Shown here one piece after another: positions 49,983 to 58,067 of a stretch of DNA of 64,000 nt (within the stretch, counting starts at the first letter, position 1; each line of letters begins with the position of its first letter). A program made the position numbers and the translations under genes. The notes under the pieces are model-generated. The model saw only the letters and a program-made list of their open reading frames with translations, was not told the DNA's origin and did no database searches. The stretch comes from an uncultured Bacilli bacterium (lineage in GTDB: Bacteria > Bacillota_I > Bacilli_A > RF39 > UBA660), in assembly GCA_910587325.1 (NCBI GenBank), contig CAJUKB010000001.1, positions 74,867 through 138,866 of the forward strand, written 5' to 3'.

Positions 49983-50843
49983 ATGGCATATATTTATAAT
50001 GTTGTAAAAAGTCCTATAAAAGGTAAAATTGGAACTATCAGTCGCTCTAGCGGTTATGAATATAGAGACTTTTATTATACAGATTCTAACGGTAAAAGAG
50101 TACACGTTGTAGGTTGGCATAGAGCCATAGATATAACGACTTTAGGAACAGTAGTGGCTTTTGCTAAAGGTAAAGTCGTAAGTGTTGTTAAAGGTATAAC
50201 AGGACAGACTACTAATCCTAGTGGTGGTAATAGCGTTACATTACTTCACGCTAATGGTTGTAAAACTCAATATTGCCACTTAGATAATGGTTCTAACAAC
50301 CATTTAAAAGTTGGAGATATTGTTAACGAGGGAGATAAACTTGGTACTGATATAATAAAAACAACTGGTAATAGTACAGGACTACATTTACATTTTGCTA
50401 TTTATAATGGTACAGAATATGTAGATCCTACACCATATTTACAAGGCTCTAAACAATTAGTTGGTTATGGTAATGTATCTACATCTAGTAATGCTAACAC
50501 AGCTAAAAAAAGCCTAGACGAAATTGCTAAAGATGTTATAGCTGGTAAATATGGAAACTACCCAGAAAGAAAAACAAGGTTAGAATCGGAGGGCTATAAT
50601 TATTCGGAAGTACAAGCTAAAGTTGATACTTTATTGAATAATAATGCACCAATAGCACCAACTCCAGAACCACAACCAACCGTTGATATTTTAACTTTAG
50701 TTAAGAAAACAATACGAGGAGACTTCGGTAATGGAGAAACCAGAAAAAAAGCTCTAGGTTCTAATTTTGACGAAGTTCAAAGACAAGTTAATCTTAACTA
50801 TAAGAATGGTACTACTCGTTGGGACAATATAAAATTGTACTAA
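49983..50843 (+). CDS. Endolysin: M23 peptidase with Cpl-7-type repeats
   Basis: 286 residues. Residues 1-160 are an M23 (LytM-type) zinc endopeptidase: HRAID (H-x3-D), QYCHLDNG and GLHLHFAIY give the metal ligands. Two C-terminal repeats (SLDEIAKDVIAGKYGNYPERKTRLESEGYN...; ILTLVKKTIRGDFGNGETRKKALGSNFDE...) are Cpl-7 (CW_7) wall-binding modules. It cleaves peptidoglycan cross-bridges at lysis. No signal peptide, so it needs a holin. Confidence 0.92.
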   Translation: MAYIYNVVKSPIKGKIGTISRSSGYEYRDFYYTDSNGKRVHVVGWHRAIDITTLGTVVAFAKGKVVSVVKGITGQTTNPSGGNSVTLLHANGCKTQYCHLDNGSNNHLKVGDIVNEGDKLGTDIIKTTGNSTGLHLHFAIYNGTEYVDPTPYLQGSKQLVGYGNVSTSSNANTAKKSLDEIAKDVIAGKYGNYPERKTRLESEGYNYSEVQAKVDTLLNNNAPIAPTPEPQPTVDILTLVKKTIRGDFGNGETRKKALGSNFDEVQRQVNLNYKNGTTRWDNIKLY

Positions 50844-50872
50844 TTGACAGTATAAAATTATTATGATATATT
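50844..50872 (+). promoter_or_regulatory. Promoter at the right prophage end
   Basis: TTGACA, 17-base spacer, TATATT. Start predicted near 50879, only about 10 bases before a terminator hairpin. It points across attR, antisense to cotJC. Confidence 0.55.
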
Positions 50873-50887
50873 TTAGTTGAATTAAAA

Positions 50888-50916
50888 AGTCTCGCTTTAA
50901 TAGCGAGGCTTTTTTT
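50888..50916 (+). terminator. Last phage terminator
   Basis: AGTCTCGC, TTTAATA, GCGAGGCT form an 8-bp stem with one wobble, followed by TTTTTT. It ends the late operon just before attR. Confidence 0.88.
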
Positions 50917-50920
50917 ATGT

Positions 50921-50947
50921 CTAACGTTAACATACTGATTCTTCTGT
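50921..50947. other. attR core and phage attachment arm, right prophage end
   Basis: Phage arm CTAACGTTAACATAC (50921-50935) matches the reverse complement of the left arm at 13 of 15 bases. The core TCTTCTGT is at 50940-50947; cotJC sequence follows. Confidence 0.85.
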
Positions 50948-51133
50948 TGCAATATCGTTTAAAAGTGCTTTTCCTTTTTCATCAGGCATACTAAATTTTT
51001 GGCTAAAATAACGAAGTGCTGCCGCAAGTTCAGAATTTGACCCACCAAATTGTGTATGTAAATATTTTGCCATTTTTAAATCACGTTTTTTAATATTTAC
51101 AGGATAATTTAAAGTTTTCATATATTTAAACAT
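50927..51133 (-). CDS. cotJC: Spore coat manganese catalase CotJC, 5' part, split by the prophage
   Basis: 68 codons: the N-terminal 65 residues of CotJC (TLNYPVNIKKRDLKMAKYL, GGSNSELAAALRYFSQKF, MPDEKGKALLNDIATEE) followed by three phage-encoded residues (SVC) and a stop. Joined at the core it continues as LGHVEMIATM..., the sequence at 13195-13560, giving about 185 residues, the usual length of the family. It overlaps the cotJA-cotJB gene by 8 bases, so it is the last gene of the coat operon. Confidence 0.93.
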   Translation of the reverse strand: MFKYMKTLNYPVNIKKRDLKMAKYLHTQFGGSNSELAAALRYFSQKFSMPDEKGKALLNDIATEESVC

Positions 51134-51590
51134 ACATACTACCTCCTGTTTTATCCCATGGCCATGGATTTTTCATCCATTCATAAGTATTTGTATTTGT
51201 TTGGTCAAGTGTAAGTGGACCATAAGTCTTTGCATACTTATCTTTTAGTTCAAGACATTCTTTTGTATACTTTTTGAAATACTCGTATATTCTTTCATCT
51301 TCTGGATGTAAATCTAAATATAAGTTTAAATCATTAATCGCAAAATCTAATTCCATAATTTTAAATAATAATGCTTCTCTATCACATGTAGGATTTAATT
51401 TTTTATACGTCATTCCTTTATAAGGAACATATTCTTTTCTCCACATATTCCCTCTTTGAAATCCTTCTTGTGGGTCTACTAGTACATCTTTATTCTCATA
51501 TTCATAGAATGTTTCAGGGCGATTAAAATTAAAGCCGGCAAGACTTAAAATATCATAATCAAAATCGTAATTATTATTTTCAAATAACAT
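51126..51590 (-). CDS. cotJB: CotJA-CotJB fused spore coat protein
   Basis: 154 residues. The N-terminal part (LVDPQEGFQRGNMWRKEYVPYKG) resembles the short CotJA, and the remainder has CotJB features: ALLFKIMELDFAINDLNLYLDLHPEDERIYEYF, YAKTYGPLTL and YEWMKNPWPWD. In Bacillus these are two genes of the cotJABC operon, made in the mother cell under sigma-E; here they are one protein. AGGAGG before the ATG. Confidence 0.85.
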   Translation of the reverse strand: MLFENNNYDFDYDILSLAGFNFNRPETFYEYENKDVLVDPQEGFQRGNMWRKEYVPYKGMTYKKLNPTCDREALLFKIMELDFAINDLNLYLDLHPEDERIYEYFKKYTKECLELKDKYAKTYGPLTLDQTNTNTYEWMKNPWPWDKTGGSMYV

Positions 51591-51609
51591 GTTTTTTTCC
51601 TCCTAGGAT

Positions 51610-51617
51610 ATTGTATG
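51610..51617 (-). promoter_or_regulatory. Possible sigma-E -10 element of the cotJ operon
   Basis: CATACAAT on the minus strand matches the sigma-E -10 consensus CATACA-T; the -35 (ATATT-type) is not convincing. It would give a transcript beginning about at the ribosome site. Confidence 0.4.
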
Positions 51618-51663
51618 AACTACCTAATTTTTAGGAAAGGCGAACGTCTACAAAAGAAAAAAA

Positions 51664-54279
51664 CTATACACTTGTCGCATAGTTTTTGTGTTTCATATAA
51701 ATTTTTCGAAGTAAATCAACAGGAATAACGGAAAAAGATAACAGAAGGACAATGACAAGTTCTTTTAAGGTAAGTCCATACGTTCTAAATAAATCTCCAC
51801 CATGATAGATTAAATAAAGTTGCACAATTACAATAAAAGAAATCGTTAAAATGAACACCACATTTTGTTTTAAATTAGCAAATAAATTAAGTCTTTCCGT
51901 TCTTGCATTAAAGGCATTACATACTCCCATAAAAATAAATAAGGCAAAATAAGCTGTCATTAAGTATTCATAAGAGGACCCTGTACGAATAATGTGTTTA
52001 AATAAAGGAAGTTTTAAAAACAATATGCAAAGCAAAGCAGAATAGACTCCTGTAAAAATAATTTGACTATACATATACCCATTCATAATGGTTTCATCTT
52101 TTTTCTTAGGTGGTTCAAACATATATCTTTTAAGAGGGGGTTCAAATGAGAAGGCAAGTCCGGCGAATGTATCCATAATCATATTAATCCATAACATTTG
52201 AATAATCGTAATTGGTGTATTAATTCCAATAAAAGGACCCACTATTGATACAAATAAAGCACACATATTACAAGTTAATTGGTAAATAATGAATTTACGA
52301 ATACTTTTAAAAATCGTTCTTCCATACAAAATGGCTTTGCTAATCGATAGAATATTATCATCAAGTATTACAATATCACTTGCTTCTTTACAAACTTCTG
52401 TTCCACTTCCCATTGCAAAACCAACATTCGCGTGTTTAAGTGCTGGTGCATCATTTACACCGTCTCCTGTCATACCTACTACTAAATTCATATCTTCTAA
52501 AATACGAACTAAACGGCTTTTATCTTTAGGAAGAGCTCTTGCTACTACTTTTAAATTTTTAGAAATTCTTTTTATTTCTTCATCGGACATACGAGAGAGT
52601 TCATCACTAGTTAAAACGATATCTTCCCTACTTGTAATCACACCAGCTTCTTTTGCAATAGAGGTTGCGGTATCTTTATGATCCCCTGTAATCATAATAA
52701 TATCAATCCCTGCTTTTTTAATTAAGTCAATTCCCTCTGTTGTTTCTTCCCTTAATTCATCTCGAATTGCTATAATTCCTAAGAGTACTAAAGAATCTCC
52801 ACTTCTCCTTAAAGTCTCTTTTTTCTTATAAGCCATCACTAAAACTCTTGTTCCAGATTTGGTTAAAGTAGTGATTTTTTCTTCTAAGTTTTTTTTATCA
52901 ATCAAAGTTCTTTCCCGATTTGCTTCATCTAAATAATGTGTACAATGAGAAAGAATTTTTTCGTATGCCCCTTTAACATAAATTACTTTTTCTCCATTAT
53001 CGATTTCTACATAAGAGTATTTATTATGACTATTAAAGGGTTCCTTTTTTATGACTTTTGTAAAACGATTTTCACGTGTCTTTAGAAATTTTAATAATGC
53101 TCTATCGGTTGTGTTCCCGCCTACAGCATTTCCATCACTATCAAGCATGCTCTCATTATTGTAAAAGAAAGATTCATAAATAGTACTATAAAATTTTTCT
53201 TGTTTAATACTCTCAATCGTTTTATAACTTTTTAAATTTCCGATAATAAATTCGGTAACTTCAAGTTTTCCTTTTGTAAGTGTTCCTGTTTTATCGGTTA
53301 ATAAAACATTTAGACTTCCGGCGGTTTCGATACCTACTAACCTTCTAACCAAAACATTATTTTTAAGCATTCTCTTCATATTACTTGATAACACAAGCGT
53401 AATCATCATGGGAAGACCTTCTGGTACTGCAACTATAATAATAGTGACACTAAGCGTTAGTGCATACATTAAGTGATTAAACATAACATCAAAGTTAGTT
53501 ATAGTGGAAAGTATTAACGTTTGGTTAAAATGATTGGCAATAAAAATGACAGAGAATAGATAGGAGATTGTTACTAATATGGCACCTACATACCCAATTT
53601 TACTAATTGTACCCGCAAATTCTCTTAAACGAATTTTTAATGGACTTGTGGGCTCACTTTCTTGTAGTTCAGAAGCTAATTTTCCATAAATAGTATTGTT
53701 TCCTACCTCTGTTACTTTCAAAATTGCGTTTCCATTGTAAACAATCGTTCCACGATATACTTTATTTTTGTCCCCAATAATTGAAGTGGTACTTACTTTT
53801 TCAGTTTCTTTGGCTTCCCCATTAATACTCGATTCATCTACATAAATACTACCACTTACTAAATAACCATCGGCGGGAATTTTATCTCCCGTATTTAGTA
53901 AAACTAAATCACCTTTTACGACTTCTTTAATTTCAATTTCTTTTACATTGCCTTCTCTTTTTACTTTGGCTTTAATTTTAGCGGCTTCTTCTCCAAGTCG
54001 TTCAAATGCTGCTTCGCTGCCATATTCTGAAATACTAGAAATAAAAGAGGCTAAAAAAATAGCAATTAAAATGCCTAGGGTTTCAAACCAATCAAAATTC
54101 TTAAATAAAATGACTACTTTTACTGCAAGTGCAATTAAAAGAATTTTAATAATTGGGTCTCCTAAAGATTCTATAAGGAGTCTTAAAAAACTATTTTTTT
54201 TCTTCTTAGTAAGTTCATTATCTCCATATTTTTTACGACTTTCTACAACTTCTTTTTCTGTTAGTCCTTGTATGTTCAT
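51664..54279 (-). CDS. Calcium-transporting P-type ATPase
   Basis: 871 residues from ATG 54279 (AGGAGGACAAGC upstream; the in-frame ATG at 54312 has none). A type II cation pump: PEGLP in helix 4 (286-290), phosphorylated Asp329 in DKTGT, TGD..KDTA and MTGDGVNDAPALKHANVGFAMG hinge, and C-terminal helices with QMLWINMIMDTFAGLAFSFEPP. It exports Ca2+ or accepts related cations at the cytoplasmic membrane. It is a stand-alone gene, 73 bases downstream of the start of cotJ transcription on the same strand. Confidence 0.93.
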   Translation of the reverse strand: MNIQGLTEKEVVESRKKYGDNELTKKKKNSFLRLLIESLGDPIIKILLIALAVKVVILFKNFDWFETLGILIAIFLASFISSISEYGSEAAFERLGEEAAKIKAKVKREGNVKEIEIKEVVKGDLVLLNTGDKIPADGYLVSGSIYVDESSINGEAKETEKVSTTSIIGDKNKVYRGTIVYNGNAILKVTEVGNNTIYGKLASELQESEPTSPLKIRLREFAGTISKIGYVGAILVTISYLFSVIFIANHFNQTLILSTITNFDVMFNHLMYALTLSVTIIIVAVPEGLPMMITLVLSSNMKRMLKNNVLVRRLVGIETAGSLNVLLTDKTGTLTKGKLEVTEFIIGNLKSYKTIESIKQEKFYSTIYESFFYNNESMLDSDGNAVGGNTTDRALLKFLKTRENRFTKVIKKEPFNSHNKYSYVEIDNGEKVIYVKGAYEKILSHCTHYLDEANRERTLIDKKNLEEKITTLTKSGTRVLVMAYKKKETLRRSGDSLVLLGIIAIRDELREETTEGIDLIKKAGIDIIMITGDHKDTATSIAKEAGVITSREDIVLTSDELSRMSDEEIKRISKNLKVVARALPKDKSRLVRILEDMNLVVGMTGDGVNDAPALKHANVGFAMGSGTEVCKEASDIVILDDNILSISKAILYGRTIFKSIRKFIIYQLTCNMCALFVSIVGPFIGINTPITIIQMLWINMIMDTFAGLAFSFEPPLKRYMFEPPKKKDETIMNGYMYSQIIFTGVYSALLCILFLKLPLFKHIIRTGSSYEYLMTAYFALFIFMGVCNAFNARTERLNLFANLKQNVVFILTISFIVIVQLYLIYHGGDLFRTYGLTLKELVIVLLLSFSVIPVDLLRKIYMKHKNYATSV

Positions 54280-54520
54280 TGCTTGTCCTCCTAAAAAACT
54301 ATATGTGGACAAGTTCTAAATTAGCACAAAAAATAGAGAAATATTTTCTCCATTATAATATGTTAAATAAATACCTATATATTGATTCTTAATCCGCTAT
54401 TTTTTTTAGGATATTTTGTTTCGTCTTCTAAAAGCAATCTTGCATAAGAAAAAAGATTATGAAAATCGCTAATCTGACAAATTAAACAAAATTAGCAAAA
54501 CTTAATCTTTTATAGCATCA

Positions 54521-54546
54521 AAAAACTTCCCATTAAGGAAGTTTTG
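54521..54546 (-). terminator. Terminator after the NPQTG protein gene
   Basis: On the minus strand AAAACTTCC, TTAATG, GGAAGTTTT, then TTG/T-rich sequence. A 9-bp perfect stem 8 bases after the stop. Confidence 0.8.
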
Positions 54547-54553
54547 TTCTTCT

Positions 54554-55183
54554 TTAAATTTTATATAGTTTTGTATTTTTACGAGAAATAGTAAATACAC
54601 CAACTGCTAATGCAATTCCAGCAATGATTACAACATAAGGTACGAAACTACCAGTTTGTGGATTATTCATACATTCTGCTTCATATACTTCAGCTGTTAC
54701 TTCTGTTCCATTTTTTCCGTAGTATTTTCCATTTACGATTTTACAAACATAACTTTCGGTAACCTCTACTGTATTTCCACAGCCAAACGTTCCGTTTTCA
54801 TCATAACAAGGAATTAATTGTACAGCACAATGTTCAGCTGTATTGTCAACATTAAATACGATAGTTGCGATTGTAAAATTATCACTTGATACACTAGTTG
54901 AAGCTGTAAATTTTAAATTTGTTCCTGTTGATTCATTTGTCCAAGGACTACTTGCTGTAATGGATTTGATTGACATATTTTGTAATGTCAATTGGGCAGT
55001 GAAATTAGAAATAGAACTTCCATTTGTTGCCTTTCCTACAATATAACAAGTTTTTGTAACACTTCCGTCGGCTGCTGTAACTTTATCATCACATCTGAAT
55101 CCTGAGAAGTCTAAAGCAGCATTAACGCTCATTGGTACTATAATCATCATTGCTAAAACGATTAAACCTATAACTCTTTTCAT
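54554..55183 (-). CDS. Secreted cell-wall protein with NPQTG sorting signal
   Basis: 209 residues. Signal peptide (residues 1-22, VIGLIVLAMMIIVPMSVNAA), a Thr/Ser-rich beta domain with six cysteines, then NPQTGSFVPYVVIIAGIALAVGVF and a basic tail: a sorting signal with NPQTG, a variant of the NPQTN motif used by class B sortases. It is divergent from the sortase gene at 55320 and is most likely its substrate. The domain resembles cohesin-like Ig folds. Confidence 0.85.
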   Translation of the reverse strand: MKRVIGLIVLAMMIIVPMSVNAALDFSGFRCDDKVTAADGSVTKTCYIVGKATNGSSISNFTAQLTLQNMSIKSITASSPWTNESTGTNLKFTASTSVSSDNFTIATIVFNVDNTAEHCAVQLIPCYDENGTFGCGNTVEVTESYVCKIVNGKYYGKNGTEVTAEVYEAECMNNPQTGSFVPYVVIIAGIALAVGVFTISRKNTKLYKI

Positions 55184-55221
55184 TTTTTTACCTCTTTCTA
55201 CTTTACTATTAGTATGTCTAC

Positions 55222-55227
55222 ATTATA
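55222..55227 (-). promoter_or_regulatory. Extended -10 promoter of the NPQTG gene
   Basis: On the minus strand TGCTATAAT, an extended -10 box, about 39 bases before the start codon; no good -35. Confidence 0.55.
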
Positions 55228-55319
55228 GCATAAAAATACCCAAATGCTACATTTTTTTATAAAAAAGTGTAAAATTGTGTTATTATAATACTATAAGAAT
55301 AAAAATAGGTGGTGAATTT

Positions 55320-56867
55320 ATGAAGAAAATACTAATTAATATATACAATGATTCTCTTATTTTCTCTTATAAAGAAACCACAGAAGCACAAGTTAACTTA
55401 ACCAAAACAAATATTATTAATGATAGTGAGCTTTTATTTACAACCAAATATATTGAAGAAAATGAAAAATTAATTTTCTTATTTATAAAAGAAATTTGTC
55501 AAGATAAAAAAATTTATCGTGCTACCTTTGAAACAAATGAACTTGCTCTTTTTTTCATGGATTTATTGCGCAAAAATTCTCATATTACAGCTCTTTGTAT
55601 AAGAGAAGACTCTATGCTATCTTATCCACTTTACGAAAAAATTATGGAAAATAAAAATATCAATTATATCGAGTGTGAAAGTATTCCTGAATATATGATT
55701 GAAATGCTAGATGCTAAAGGAATACATTCTGAATCTCGAAGTGAAGTCTTCTACCCTAGTTATTTTATGCAAAACAACAATTTAACCAATTTTTCTAAAA
55801 TATTTTACCAAATGAATATTCGAATAGAAGAAATTTTAAACAAAGAAGATAAAGAAGACTTTAATGCTTTTTGTCGCATTAATAAATATTTAAAAACCAT
55901 TCATTTGGATATTTACAACAAAAATGATTTAGAAACCATTCTTAATATTTTAATCCAAAATAGAATGAAAAATATTCGTATTTTAATTTACCAAAATATA
56001 AAAGATTATAAGACGATTGAATATTTAAAAAAACTAAATAAAAAGATTAAGAAAAAAAAGTTAAAAATTGAACTTGTCTATTCAAAAGAATATTTAAGTA
56101 ACAACATCTTTATTCAAATGATGATGAATACTTTAAAAATTATTGGAATTATTCTAGTTGTTTTGGTAATTGGAATCATTAGTTACATTGCCATTTCTAA
56201 TTATATAGCGCTACAAGAAGTAAGTAGTATTCAAGAAAATTTAAAAGAAACAATTAAAGAAAATGAAAATACGGAAATAGTGGACCCGATTGATAGCACG
56301 AGAGTCATTAAAAATAACTATATTGCTTCTATTTTGACTATTAATCCGGATGTGGTGGGATGGCTTCGTGTAAACAATACGAATGTTGATTATCCAGTTG
56401 TACAAGCTGAAGATAACGACTACTATCTAAAACATAACCTTTATAATGAAAATGATAAAAATGGTTGGATTTTTATGGATTATCGCAATAACAATTATGA
56501 ACTTGATACAAATACAATTATATTCGGACACAATATGTATTATAGTGGCGTTATGTTTGGAACCCTTGCTGATGCTTATAAAAAGAATTGGTATAATGAC
56601 CCTAATAACTTAACCATTTCATTTGATACCATTTATGAAAGCAATGAATATGAAATATTCTCTATTTACAAAGTTCCTAAAACAAATGATTATTTAAAAA
56701 CTTATTTTGCAAGTGATGAAGAATTTAATGAATTTGTAAGTTTAATTAAAGGAAGAAGTGTTAAAGATTTTGGTGTAGAAGTAAAACCAGGAGATAAAAT
56801 TCTTACGTTATCTACTTGTTCCAATCATACTGAAAGACTCGTAATTCATGCCAAATTAAAAGCCTAA
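55320..56867 (+). CDS. srtB: Class B sortase with large cytosolic N-terminal domain
   Basis: 515 residues from ATG 55320 (AGGTGGTG upstream). The C-terminal about 190 residues are a class B sortase: VVGWLRVNNTNVDYPVVQ...DYYLKHNLYNENDKNGWIFMDYRN, catalytic His in IIFGHNM, Cys in LTLSTC, and Arg in HTERLVIHA. One membrane helix (about 255-290) precedes. The first about 250 residues (MKKILINIYNDSLIFSYKE...) are soluble, not part of normal sortases (about 220-250 residues), and of unknown function. It anchors surface proteins to peptidoglycan; the divergent NPQTG protein is the likely substrate. Confidence 0.92.
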   Translation: MKKILINIYNDSLIFSYKETTEAQVNLTKTNIINDSELLFTTKYIEENEKLIFLFIKEICQDKKIYRATFETNELALFFMDLLRKNSHITALCIREDSMLSYPLYEKIMENKNINYIECESIPEYMIEMLDAKGIHSESRSEVFYPSYFMQNNNLTNFSKIFYQMNIRIEEILNKEDKEDFNAFCRINKYLKTIHLDIYNKNDLETILNILIQNRMKNIRILIYQNIKDYKTIEYLKKLNKKIKKKKLKIELVYSKEYLSNNIFIQMMMNTLKIIGIILVVLVIGIISYIAISNYIALQEVSSIQENLKETIKENENTEIVDPIDSTRVIKNNYIASILTINPDVVGWLRVNNTNVDYPVVQAEDNDYYLKHNLYNENDKNGWIFMDYRNNNYELDTNTIIFGHNMYYSGVMFGTLADAYKKNWYNDPNNLTISFDTIYESNEYEIFSIYKVPKTNDYLKTYFASDEEFNEFVSLIKGRSVKDFGVEVKPGDKILTLSTCSNHTERLVIHAKLKA

Positions 56868-56879
56868 AAAGGCTTTTTT
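56858..56879 (+). terminator. Terminator after the sortase gene
   Basis: AAAAGCC, 6-base loop, GGCTTTTTT overlapping the sortase stop. Confidence 0.75.
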
Positions 56880-57955
56880 CATTGCTTCATTATTTCTAAA
56901 TTCTTTTTTAGTCTTTTATTATTCTTATCAAGTTCTATTGCTTTTTTTACATTTTCTAGTGCTTCTTCCTTTTTTCCTAAATAAAAAGCAACAACACTAA
57001 ACATATCATAGAAGTATGCATTCCAACAAAAATCTTCATTAATATACGTTTTTGATTTTTCTTTTATTTTGCTTGCTTCCTTTAAGTAAAAGTATGTTTT
57101 TTCATAGTTTTCTTCTAAATAATACAAATTAGCCAGTTCTACATACCCTTCTCTTAAATAAGGTGCTTCTTCTATTGCTTTTTCTAACCACATCTTAGCA
57201 TCCATTGTTCTTTTTAATCCCATATAAGATCTAGCAATAAAACGCATTGAGGCTGCACGTTCGTCCTTCCATGTACTTGATTTTAAATTTAAATGTCTTT
57301 CTAATGTATCAATTGCTTCATTCCATTTCTCATAATACATATACTCTCTTCCTAAATAATGCATGTTTCTATCATCTTCAGAATCTTCTTCTACACTCAT
57401 TTCTAAAAGCGGAAGATAGCTACTTCTTGTTTTCTTTATATCTTGATGATGATTTAAAATCATTCCTTCAACAATAACACTTTTTTCTGTTTTTTCTAAA
57501 CATTTTAATACTTCATGAACTGGATGGTACCAAGTATAAGCATTTCTTTTATGAATTTTAGACATATAAAAAGTGGTAGCAGGACGTCCATACTCATCAA
57601 AACTCCAATTGTATAAATACTCTACTCTAGTTGGATTTTCTTTTAGCCAAGTTTTTTCCAGCTTTTCACGCCATCCCTTATCAAATACTTCATCAAAATC
57701 AGTGCATACACAAATATCAGCATCTTTGGGAACCATTTCTAAGGATTTATTTCTTGCAACATCAAAACGAAAAGGTTTTATAATTTCTTGTTTTACGTTT
57801 ACATTTAGTTTTTTTAATTTCTCTACAGTATCATCAGTTGAACCTGTATCTAAAACATAAATGCCATCGGCTTCGCTCATGCTTTTTATATACTCTTCTA
57901 CAAACTTGCTTTCATTTTTGCAAATGGCATAAACATAAACTTTTAATTTAGACAT
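56879..57955 (-). CDS. Family 2 glycosyltransferase with TPR-like repeats
   Basis: 358 residues from ATG 57955 (AGAGGTG upstream), not the in-frame ATG at 58015. The first 200 residues are a GT-A fold: VYAICKNESKFVEEYIKSM, VLDTGSTDDTVEKLKKL, and ICVCTDFDEVF (DxD-type). The remainder is TPR-like (MHYLGREYMYYEKWNEAIDTLERHL; GYVELANLYYLEENYEKTYFYL; ALENVKKAIELDKNN). SunS-like GT2 proteins with TPRs glycosylate peptides or proteins; the substrate here is unknown. Confidence 0.88.
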   Translation of the reverse strand: MSKLKVYVYAICKNESKFVEEYIKSMSEADGIYVLDTGSTDDTVEKLKKLNVNVKQEIIKPFRFDVARNKSLEMVPKDADICVCTDFDEVFDKGWREKLEKTWLKENPTRVEYLYNWSFDEYGRPATTFYMSKIHKRNAYTWYHPVHEVLKCLEKTEKSVIVEGMILNHHQDIKKTRSSYLPLLEMSVEEDSEDDRNMHYLGREYMYYEKWNEAIDTLERHLNLKSSTWKDERAASMRFIARSYMGLKRTMDAKMWLEKAIEEAPYLREGYVELANLYYLEENYEKTYFYLKEASKIKEKSKTYINEDFCWNAYFYDMFSVVAFYLGKKEEALENVKKAIELDKNNKRLKKNLEIMKQ

Positions 57956-58067
57956 ATTTTCACCTCTACTATAGAGTATGAAAAATGATAAATCCCATAT
58001 AATGAATTGAAACAAAAAAAGAAAATCTTTTATTTATTTTGATTTTCTTTGTGAGTATCTCTTCATT

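Larger units (their letters stand above)
13559..50947. mobile_element. Complete siphovirus-type prophage integrated in cotJC, about 37.4 kb
   Basis: The limits are fixed by the repeated 8-bp core and by the two halves of cotJC that join in frame when the element is removed. Content in order: serine recombinase, lysogeny switch, early recombination/replication genes, ArpU-like regulator, terminase, portal, head, tail, DGR, endolysin. All modules expected of an active temperate siphophage are present; the only visibly broken gene is the ImmA-type peptidase. Phage codon use (many GAC, CGA, CTC) differs from the flanking host genes. Confidence 0.95.
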
